A stretch of DNA of 64,000 bases, from the NCBI RefSeq assembly GCF_025602895.1, contig NW_026516226.1:496001-560000 (forward strand). The letters are read 5' to 3'. This document shows, piece by piece, positions 11,005 through 21,358 of this stretch; position 1 is the first letter of the stretch; each line of letters begins with the position of its first letter. This DNA is from Polychytrium aggregatum. Its lineage: Eukaryota > Chytridiomycota > Chytridiomycetes > Polychytriales. A program made the translations under genes and the position numbers. Under the pieces are notes generated by a model. It did no database searches, had not been told where the DNA came from, and saw only the letters and a list, made by a program, of their open reading frames with translations.

Positions 11005-12221
11005 TTAGTTGTGTATTGTGCCCTGGATGAGCCGGGCAACAGCCATGGCCATTCGCGCTGAGCCGTCCGGGTCCATCATGAAGGCATGCCGGAACAACGG
11101 ATCAATGAGATGGGAAGCCTTTGGGAACAGGTTTTGGAGCGATTCGACTGCCTCGTCGGGGACCCAGTGATCGTTTGCAGCATACATGAACAGCATCTTG
11201 CCCTCGAATCGCCGCAGCGGCTTGGCTCCCTTGAAGCGATGGACCTCGGTCACTTCATGAAACCCCATCTTGAAGCAGCTGAGAGCAACTTTGTAATCAA
11301 TCAGCGAAAGCACGGCTTTCTGCAGCTCGAGCGCGGTTGCTGGATCGTGTGCCTGGTCAAGATATGATCGGACGAGTCGTTCCTTGATCCAAGCGGGCAG
11401 CAATGCAACGGCGCCAGTTATCTTGGCAGCGAGCCCATAGCGCTTCAGAATGGGACGCAGCCGCACCCCCGCAGGTGTCTGTCCAATGTTTTCGACGGCT
11501 GGCTGGAGCATAATGACCCGCTCGACAATGTCGTCTGGTCGCTGAAAAAGGCACATTGTTGTCATATCAGAGTCATGCAGCAATAGCGCCGATGCAAGTG
11601 AGGCAAGCGACGGAATCGGGCCGAGAGAGAACGGAACAGGCAAAGCTAGCGCAGTCCTCCCACCTCCATCCTGGCGGCGAGATCGCCAAGGACCTTCAGG
11701 CAAAAGTAGGCGCCGATGGAGTGACCGATCAGGATGATCTTCATCCCCGGATTGCCTTGGATTCGGTGCCGCACAAACTCCAGCTTTTGCTGCACTTGGT
11801 CCTCGAGCGTCATAGGGTGGATCGGCCGTGCTCCTCTGTGGATCCGGTGGGTCCACAGCGAGTGGCCGCCATGGGCTATGCAGCACAGTTCGTAGCGCCG
11901 GGAGTGATCCGATTGCTGCAAAAGCAGCGACTGGAGAGAGTCAAGAAAGGGCTTGTAGAACTGCGGAGATCCTGGGTTGCCTGGGATTAAGAGGATGAGA
12001 TGCGTTGGGAGCCCTCCGGGCTGCGGGCGATTCCCTCGCTGGCTTGGATGCGGATGAAGGGAGTAGCAGTGGATTGGCTGATCGTCACCAGGCAGAACAG
12101 CGATGCTGTCGTTGGCGGACGGCTGGAGACCGATGCCAAAGGGCATCCACACAAGATCCCAGAGCCAGACAGCAGCAGCGAGCAGCGCAAGGCCGACGAC
12201 CAGTGCCAGAAGCAGGCTCAT
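11005..12221 (-). CDS. LDAH-like alpha/beta hydrolase (lipid-droplet associated)
   Basis: Two exons, 12221-11664 and 11541-11005, 364 residues. The N-terminus has a hydrophobic anchor (LLLALVVGLALLAAAVWLW). The hydrolase core shows LILLIPGNPGSPQFY (oxyanion-loop region), the nucleophile elbow GHSIGAY, an acid candidate in the YAANDHWVP turn, and a catalytic His in RHAFMMD near the C-terminus. HGGHSLW and the GNPG motif are those of LDAH (C2orf43), the lipid-droplet hydrolase family implicated in sterol ester and triglyceride turnover. The splice junction (gtggga donor, tttttcag acceptor) preserves frame. Substrate cannot be told from sequence. Confidence 0.82.
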
Positions 12222-12518
12222 GGTCAGTCGCCGTCCGGGATTGTGGGATGGAGAGGATGGGTTCGAGAAACAGCTTGCGGATCAAGGCCGATCGCCAAGG
12301 CCGTGGTTGTCTCGGCGAGAGCAAGCGTGACCAGGCCCAGACCAACGGCCATGCTCCGTGCTGTGTGGATGGTGCTTGCAATTGCGATGGGTAACTATGC
12401 GTGTATTCAAGATCTAGGAAAGAAAAGGGCCGCGGGCCACGGAGACAGTGTCTTCACTATGCTTTGCGAGTCCCTCGAGCAGAATCAATGTCCAAGCCGC
12501 CATCGCCGTCGCGGCATA
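12222..12518. other. Short spacer, promoter of the LDAH-like gene
   Basis: 297 nt between the kinase stop and the hydrolase start, both on the minus strand. No element recognised. Confidence 0.4.
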
Positions 12519-15500
12519 TTATCCCTTGCCATGGAACGAAAACCCGGCAACCTCGTTGCCGCCGAGGTCTGCTGCCGACTCTGTGGGCGTCAGGACCGTG
12601 GGTTCCTCGGTGAACATCTCATCAAAGAACCTGACATCGAGATCGTTGTCCTGTGGGGATTGTGATCGGCAACAGCATACGTTAGCCCCATCGGCAGCGG
12701 AAGTACCACCGGCGTTGGCCGGAGAGATGAATCTTGCTCAGCATCATATGGGCGATCGGACGGGATCTTACCAGCTCTGGTCGGAAGGGAGGAAGAATCT
12801 CCTTGTTGAAGAGCTTGGTAAAGTCGATGGAGCTGAAGAACGGATGGCTGCGAATCTCGAGCCCGTCTGCGGCACTAGCGCCGAGTCGCAGCGATGGGTT
12901 CCGCTGCAAGAACCGAGAGATGATGTCCTTGCTCTCCGGCGAGCAGTGGTCGGGATACTCGACGACTGAGTGCAGGATGTTGTATCGGATCTGCTCGCGG
13001 TCGTCTGAATAGAATGGGTGGTATCCGCACAGCATCTCAAAGATCACCACGCCAAAGGCCCACCAGTCGGCCCCAAATGAGTTCTCGAGGCCGCAGATGA
13101 CCTCGGGAGCCAGGTACTCGAGCGTTCCCACGAGCGAGACTGTTGATGAGTCGTCGCTCTCCTCCTCCTGCTTGCTGAGGCCAAAGTCAGTGATCTTGAC
13201 GTGGCCGTCCTTTGCCAATAGGATGTTTTCGAGCTTCAAATCGCTGCAGGGATCAGTTCATCAAGAAGTAAGACTGCGAGTTTCGCCTCTTCCCCAGCCA
13301 TGGCCGATGCCATCGCCGATGTCATTGCCACCACCCCTCCTAGCAACATCCTTGGCGGATTCAAAAAAGAGTCCTTACCGATAAGCGATGCCCTTGCCGT
13401 GCAGACATTCAATCGCGAGGAAAATCTCGGCTGCGTAGAAGCGCACCCGGTCCTCCGAGAACCGACCAAAGTTGCAAATGTGAAAGTACAGCTCTCCGCC
13501 GTTGACATATTCCATCACGAGATAGAGCCGCTCAGGAGACTGGAAAGCGTAGTGCAGACCCACGATGAAGGGATGGACGATGCTGCGGAGAATGTTGCTT
13601 TCGGTCTGCGGATCGCACTGGTCTTCGGCAGTCTTGTGTAAGACTTTGATTGCATAAGCCGTTCCCGTCGACTTTTGGATGCAGAGCAAGACCTGGCGGG
13701 GGCGAGTCGTGGAAGCGAGTCGTGGAAGACACATGTTAGGCTCTTTGGGTCTTGGCAGGGCTGCTCGTGGGGCTCTCCCGGAGCCATCGTGCGGCAGCCG
13801 CGGCCGTCACTGACCTTTGCAAACTTGCCCCGTCCAATGACTTTGTGGATCTCAAAGTCATTGATGGACATCTGGGGCTGGTCCTTTGATGCACTGCCGC
13901 CCGCTGTCAGTGTGGCACTCTTGGCTGGCTTTTGCACCGAGTTGCTGCTGATCGACGTGGCGATGGCACTGGTCCAGGCATCAACGTCTTTGGCGGTATC
14001 GACCGCAAAGGTCAAGCCGTCTCCGAATTGGTCCAGGAGCTGCCATGCGTGCTTGCGGTGGGTCGAAAACGGTATCTTGTTGATAGTGGAAGTGTCGAGG
14101 CTGATCTTGTAAACGTGTTCTTTGTGGTCCTTCGTGCGCTGGGTGACCTTGAGGAATCGGTTCTCAACATAGGCATAGCAGGACAGCCACTGCTTTTTAT
14201 CTTCAAGCTGGAGCGCACCCTGTTTGTAGATGTTGTCGGTCTCGATTTTCTTCCGGTTCGAGAAGATGCCAGCGAGTCAGGACGGAGGAATCGACATATA
14301 CCCGATGCTTGCCCCAAATGAGTCCCGACGTTTAAGGAGAGGCTCATGCCACCTCTGCTGATTCCATTATGACTACCGACATCCTCTCCTCCGCACCCTC
14401 CTAATGACATGCTCCAGGAGAGGATGTTTGCAATGATATCGTGGATGCAAGCCTACGGTGGCGATGCCAATATCGCAGCGATCCCGTCCACTCCACAGCC
14501 ACGAAGTGTCGATTCCATGCCACAAGTCCATTGTTTTCAGCCAGTAGCTGTGTCCACAGTATCCTCGTATCATTCAAGAACCAAACATCGCTCGCCATGC
14601 GCACAATACTCACTCGATTCAGTATTGCGTTCGACTGAGAAGGCCCCGTGCCGGTCATCGTGTTGAGCATCTTGTACAACTCGGCCAACTCGCCCCTTCC
14701 TTCAGGCACATCCTTTGCTTGAGGACCTGCAGCTTTGGGCGTGGATCGCTCCTCGACTCCGAAGAACTCGGCCAGCTTCTGCACCCTTTTTTCGCCGGTT
14801 CCTTGGCTTGCCGAATCATTGTCATCCATGTCGTCGCCTTTATCGACCTATGTGGGAGAGCACACGATGACATTGGCTCAGCGAGTGCGACATCTGAACT
14901 CAAGACACATTAATCAATCGACGACCAGAGCACTGATTGTGCGTTGTGCTATTTAAACAGAAAGCCATTGCATCGTGGCTGTTTTCAAGCAAGTAACCCG
15001 GGGGAGCGTGCTTTTGTGTGAGAGAAGCGGTAAGGCCGGGTGATCTTACTCTGTGGCCACGCAATCCATTCTTTCCCTTGAGTTTCTTGAGACAAAAGAT
15101 CTCATCCTTCTCCCACTTGACCATTCGCTCGTAGAGCTTTTCTTCTTGGGCCACGGTTCTCTCGCCTGGTTTCCGATGGTATGCACATCGTGGGATATTA
15201 GTGCGATTGGGGTGCAGAGCGTGTCCACATCGATACCTTCTTCTAGATCCAAGCCACTGCTGCGATCAAGCAGCTGCGGGTTTTGGCAATTCAACATAGC
15301 TGTTGTCTCCATCCTCACCCTTAATCGTCGCTACTGCATGTTCCCAGAAGCTACCAAGTCTGCCGATTGAGCCTCACTAGTCGATGCACTCACCTCCACT
15401 CTCAGGTAGCATTTCATTGATAACAAAGTTTTGCACCATATCCTTGATCCCGAGACTCTGCAGTAACTCTTTGATGGCCGTGCCTGCAGTGACGTTGATC

Positions 15501-18500
15501 GGTAGCGAGATGCTTGTGAACGTCATGTTGCCAAAGTAGAATCGCATGAGCACCTTGGTGCCATCCGAATTTACGATTCCTTGTTTCTGAGCACCACGTC
15601 GATTAAGTTTGTCGAACGGTGAAGGTGGCGGGCGAAGCGACGGCGAGACATTCGTCGACAGCAACCGGATACAATTGGAAAAAACACACGCATACAGAAC
15701 GCGCAAGAGCCAAATCAGTAATGGGATTGCGAGGGTGGTATTTGGAGACACCTCGCCAAGACAAGTCAAGATAAGAACACGGGTGGCAGTCAGCAACGCA
15801 TCATACCCGCGCCTCTAGCGCCTTGGACGGCGTATAGCTTGTCTTGATGATAGAGTGAATCTCTTTCATTTCCTTCTGTCCAGAGTCGACGCCGAAAAAG
15901 TCGGCGAGCTTGCCGGTTCGCTTGACAGGCTCATCGTCCTGGATAAGGATGAAGGCAATTCCGCGATCAGAACGTGGAGCTCGGAGCGTCGGGGGTATGT
16001 CCAGGGCAAGTGCAAACCGGGCGCTCGTCAACTCGAGGGTCCACAAGCATCAGTCTTCCTCGGCAAGAATTCGCCCACACTGTTGTCAACATAGACCACA
16101 GCTCAAGAGGAGACAGCCTACATCGTCGTAGTCATCATCGTCCTTGTTCTCGCGGGACTAATCGTGCCAGGAAAATGATTGAGATGTTGCAATCCGTTAG
16201 AACTACACCCGAGCGGCACCACTCGCAAGAATATGGATGTCCCAGCGACGTCGATACAGCAAGGACAATGATTCCCAGCCGCAGTGCAACAAGAGCGACA
16301 GGAGAGAATGCAGCGTTCGGCACGCATCGTCTGTGGGAATAGAAACCGTGCATACCCGCTGGATCTTTGCCGAGGATTTTTTGCGGCTTGTCCCGCCAGA
16401 ACTGGACTCTATCGTTTTCTCATCGAGTATGGACCTTGAGGAGTTTTCGCGGATTTGGAGCTGCGATTGTGACTTTGGACGACTCATCGATCGATCCAGG
16501 GACTTGGATCCCAGAAAGTTTGTGAACTTTTTCTTGAAACTCGACTGCGAATCCGAAGTTGGAAAGCCCAGGAAGCTGTGCGCGGCTGAAGGGCGACGAC
16601 TCGAGTCAGAGTCGCGAAGGTCCATATCGCTGGAGGGAGGTCGAAGCGTCTGGACGATGGTGGACCCTGTGGTTGTTGGGATGCTTTCCATGATCGCGGC
16701 CGCCTGCCTTCTGGCCTCTATCTCCTTCTCCGCAGCCATCTGAGTGGCAGAGATGTTTGTCGGTGGTTAGATATCGGCTAGCTCGACATCAATGCTGCGC
16801 AAACCGGCATGGAGTCACTAAACCCCAGAGTTGCTTGGCATCAAAATGCTCTCGAAGCTCGGTGACATTCCCTATGCCATCGCCACGGCATCCCTTTACA
16901 GTGAAATATACAGCGGATTGAAGGAAAGTACTCCCTCTCTGGTGCAATCGCCTCACCTGGCGCAGCTTCTCGATGGGCTCGAAGCTCTTTCTCCGCCTAA
17001 GCATCTCAGTGGAGAGTCCTTGCTCTGGCTCGGTGTTGATTGCATCCCAGGATGCGTTCTACATATCCCAATTGATAAGATGTATGTCAGACTGAATAAT
17101 CGGTCTAGGCCAGAGCCATGATATCGCACTGTCTGCTGTAGATGAGCAGAGCCGCATTTGCCCATATCAGTCCCCCGGATTCGAATGGGATAGATACCCT
17201 CTTTAGTCTCGTGTCGCGGTTCTGAAGATGGATGTTGCGCAATTTCTCGACATCGACGTCGTTCTCCTTCAATGAGGCATCAAAGTCGTCCATCATGGAC
17301 TCCAGCGAGCTCTTCTTCTTCTTGAGCGCCTTGGCCATGGTGCCCTTGCGCGGCATGGCACTACGGAAGTTGAACTGGTGTGGATTGGTAGAAGCGAGTC
17401 AGAAAGATGTACCAAACAGAGTCGTGAATAGTACAAAGTCGGTATGTGGGTGTCTGGAGTGGAAAGTACCGACCTCTTCGCCCCGACCGTCAATGCCAAG
17501 CCAAGTTGTGAGTTTTGCAGACTTTGCAATGATTTGACTCTTTCGGCGCTCGTCCTCGGCTTCCTTGTCCTCCTGAGAAACGATCGTCTGCAGCGGCTGG
17601 CAGACGGGAATGCCAAGCATGTTGACAAGCTTGGTAACCGTGGATTTGACCTGCTCACAAAGGCATGATTAAATGCGCTGCCTCAAGGGCAAAACCGACA
17701 TCCGATGACTGGTTCGACAGCTCTCCTGTCCGTGTTCATGTCCATGTCCTTGTCTTTGTTTTGTCTTTGTCTTTGTTTTGTCTCTGCCGCTGTTGGTCCA
17801 AGCTTCTTGCCATTGCTGCTGCCATGAATCAAAGCAAGTCACCGCCACGCCAAAGCAACACTCGCAGTATACCGTACCAGCCGTTTGAAAATGAATCGAG
17901 AGGCTGAGCTCCAGGGCACAAACGGCCGCGATTGCAGATCCAGGAAGCCCGACTGCTTGGGGTCGCCTGAAGGGCGATAGACAGGAACGGTGTCAAAATA
18001 GCAGGCAGTATGGGTAATGCCAATCACGGGACGCCATATTCTGGGTAGCCAATGCGCATCCGCACTCCAAACACGATCGGTCGTATGTGAAGTGCAGTCG
18101 CGGTAAGCACACAAGTACTCATGTCTCCGGTACCAACTATGCGGGATCGTACGTGACATCCCGGAAACCCCCAGCGCGAATACAAGAAAACAATCGTGCC
18201 ACACAACGGCAAGAGGGGACGGTACACTGAGTGCAAGTTTGCCGTCACGTACCCTCCACTTCGATCCATAAGCCCCAGCTCGTGCGCTCTTCGGCCTTCA
18301 GGTCCAAGATGTTCCACAAGATCTCGAGAACGTTCGATACGGATGTGGCTGTTTCGACGCAGATGTGGCGAACCGTCGTCGTTCCCTCGATAGAAATGGG
18401 CAGGTTCCACCGAATGTTGGACTTTTTGCGCAGTTTGAGCTTTATCGATTTGGCGACCGGCATAGTGTGGATTGGGTCGTTGATCAGCGAGGCAATCGTT

Positions 18501-19709
18501 CGGTTTGGATCGACGCGGATTTCTGTGCAGCAGCTCCCTGGAGAACAACGCAAAGGGCACGGTCTGTTGAGCATCCCCTCTTCCCACGGCAAGCGCGCAG
18601 GTTGGCATTGAGCCATATGTTGGGCTTCTTGGCATGCGGAGCCAAGTAGAACCGACGTTGGCGAAACCGGCACTTGCCAAGCCGATCCATCGATCGGTCG
18701 GACGAATCGAGTGTTGGGCATGACGACGAACCGCGCCAACCAACATAGAGGATACCTTGACGACAGCTCACTCACCTGTTTTGTCTTCGATGACCTGAAA
18801 TATCTTGAATGTCTCGACCATGTCAATGGCCTTGATTTTGGACAGAAAGTCCATGCGCACTTCGTGAACAGTCAGAGTAGGCTGGGTTTTGAGAGAGAAG
18901 GAGGTACCGTCGTCTTCGCGGATGATCTGCACTGGGATGATGGAGCCGTGGTGGACGGGGGTTTGGAAGGACACGGTTGAAGTCAACTCGTTGAGCTGCT
19001 CTCGGAGCCGCATGAGACCAAACTCCTCGGAGCCACTGTCGTCGAGCTGGCTGGAGACCTCATCGCGAGCTCCAGCCACGGATATCGACGTGCGACTGTT
19101 TTGTCGATCCGAAAGGCTCTGACGGCTGCAGCTCGAGGCCACGCTGTTGGAGCTGAGCTGTGGCTGTATCGGGCCAGAGGTCTCCTGAGGGCTGTCGGCC
19201 GAGGTTTTTCGCCGGGTAATCGACGATGCGGCGGCAAAGAAGGAATTATGGAACTCGCTGGGATCGATGTTGGACTTTCTGCGATTTGAGTTAATCGACA
19301 ATTTGATGTCGGTGGGCTGCAGAGAGCTCGATCCGCCCGAGAGGGTTCTCGCAAATCTGCTGAAGCCTTTTGGAGCCGGGTCTACTCGCAAGGTCGCAAG
19401 GCCTAGCGACGGGCTCTGTCCTTGGCTTTGCGTGCTGGCGCTGTTGGTGCCGCTGGTTTGGGGCTGGCCAGGAGCGCCACTGCTGTACCCGAGGGGAATG
19501 TGGCTCGTGGGTTTGAAGGTAATGTCGGGTGAAAGTAGTCCATTTGCGATGGTAGCAGCCTCGGATGGTACGTCCAGCTCGGGTGTGTGTGGGAATGAGG
19601 GCTGGGTGGGCGACGGATTGTTACTGCCTCTCCGACTCTGGTTAGGCGAGGACTTGGACGAGGCGGACTGGCTCAGCTTGAGGCTCCGGCCGCTGTTCGA
19701 GTTGAACAT
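12519..19709 (-). CDS. AKT-like AGC kinase with three RA-like domains and a PH domain
   Basis: Fifteen exons: 19709-18776, 18522-18253, 17966-17878, 17650-17474, 17374-17198, 17058-16957, 16739-16356, 15938-15807, 15586-15394, 15165-15050, 14847-14614, 14249-13815, 13692-13379, 13243-12772, 12650-12519; 4161 nt, 1386 residues. Residues 1-250 are Ser-rich and disordered. RA/ubiquitin-like folds lie at about 255-330, 338-432 (WGLWIEVEG, RFIFKRL) and 756-858 (KVLMRFYFGNMTFTSISL, GERTVAQEEKLYERMVKW). A PH domain is at about 940-1040 (KQGALQLEDKKQWLSCYAYV). The kinase (about 1067-1335) has GRGKFAKV, AIKVLHK, YRDLKLEN, ITDFGLSK, T-loop SLVGTLEYLAPEV and DWWAFGVVIFEMLCGYHPF. The tail DVRFFDEMFTEEPTVLTP resembles AKT, with turn motif TVLTPTE and hydrophobic-like motif VAGFSF. 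It probably couples Ras-type GTPases and phosphoinositides to AKT-type signalling. The weakest junction is donor gtcggt after exon 4. Confidence 0.85.
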
Positions 19710-20796
19710 GGCCAAGCAGCGTTCAGATGTCAAGGGCGCTAGATGCAAGCCAGTCGAGGGTGTGTATCAACCGATTCACAGGGCGTGGGAGCTGAGGGCT
19801 GGAAGGCCCAGTGCAGAGTGGACGCGAAGTTGCTGACAGAGAGCAGGCCAATGCTCAGGCGGCGGCAGGATGAAGGGGAATGCTTTGGATCGAAGTTGCG
19901 TCAGGGGATATATGACAAGCAATAGGATATATCGACAAAGAGCCCACTTTCCGCGAGATGAGGGAAGGATGGGAAGCGCAGAGCGAGACGACGGCCAGAC
20001 GGCGAGAGTGTGTGCTTACTTGATTCGCCCTGGGCATCGGGGGCCACAGAAGGCAAAAACCTTCAAGGCGCAATGCTGGTCGGATTCGGTTCAGCGATGT
20101 GCTTTGCTGTGGTAAACTGCAGTGTCGCAGCGATAAACCCATTGGTGATAGAGACAATGGGGTGCGTGGAACAAAGACACACTTCACAGTATGTCCGGGT
20201 CTGAATCTCGCGCGCTGCAACGACCGTCAGCCAGCCGGACGACGGATGACGCTGCGTGCCGACCGACGCTCAGGATCAGGCCGAGGTGATACGAGGAGGG
20301 CTGTAGGATGCGAGACAATCGGCTGCGTATGATTGCAAGCCCATCATGGCTTGCGAGAGGCAGAAGGGGGCATTGAACAATGCTCAGCGCGCAGAGCATC
20401 GAGGCCAGGGCATCGCGCCTTCACTGCCACGGATGCTGGCCGTCGCCGAATCACGTGGGCTGCCGGATCATCGGCATCGGAGGTTCCGCGGTCTGGCGAG
20501 CCTTGTGGGTCCCAACAAGGGCGTCAGCGGGGAACGGAGCAGGCTCGGACGAATGCTGGAGCGCAAACGACAACGGCATTCCAGAGCCGAGTGCGAGTGA
20601 GCAGATGCGCAACGGCATGCGTGAGAGAGTATCGACGGGAGCGTTGCCGGCAGTGCCTCGCTGAGGGAGGGGGAAACGAGATTGGAGGAGGACCAGCGGC
20701 GACAGATGCAGACAACCCGAGAGCACTATGATGCGACCGGTGAGCCGGAAGAGCTGTGTCCATCCTGTCGATAGAGAAGCAAGAGCAGATCACGAT
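19710..20796. other. Divergent promoter region, kinase side
   Basis: Together with 20909-21358 this is the 1.6-kb spacer between the minus-strand kinase and the plus-strand carrier. Frames here are short and unrecognised. Confidence 0.45.
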
Positions 20797-20908
20797 CCAT
20801 GCCGACGCAGTAATGCCCGCGCAGTAATACCGACACAGCAATGCCAACGCAGCAATGCCAACGCAGTAATGCCAACGCAGTAATGCCAACGCAGCAATGC
20901 CGACACAG
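20797..20908 (+). repeat. 14-bp minisatellite, eight copies
   Basis: Eight tandem copies of a 14-mer, consensus taatgccaacgcag, exactly 112 bp. The central copies at 839-894 (offset from 20000) are the most uniform; the outer copies are degenerate. It sits about 450 nt upstream of the carrier ATG. Confidence 0.9.
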
Positions 20909-21358
20909 CCGTGTTGACGGCGAGCCCCGTCCGGTGGCAGAGATATTTGTTTGGCCCAACAGCACCGCCGGCAACGACATCACCCAGAACATCACCCACA
21001 TCACCCAAATCACCACCCAGAACATCGCTGGCACCGGCATCGCTGGCGGGCATCGTTGGCAGCCGCTCTGCTCCGTGTGCGTTTGCCCGTCCGTTTGTTT
21101 CCCTCGCCATTTTTTTTTTTTTGCGTTGTTGGCTTGTGCTGGCGATGTGCTCGCCACCCCTCGCTTTTGCACCACGCCTCGCCTGTGTCCCCAGCCATCC
21201 CGACAGCCCTCGGCCAAGGCCTGCCCTTACATCTCGCAAGCCTGCGTCTCCTGCCGACCATTCTGCAGACCCTCCCGGTGCTGCTTGTTCCTCATCGGCC
21301 GCCGCTGCTGCCGCCTCTGCTGTCTCACGTCCGCCCACTTCTCGCCTAGTCGCCAGCC

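Noticed and set aside
18024-18746. Minus-strand frame of 240 codons overlapping the kinase
   Set aside because: Shadow of exon 2 and two introns; the RA2 sequence is in a different frame.
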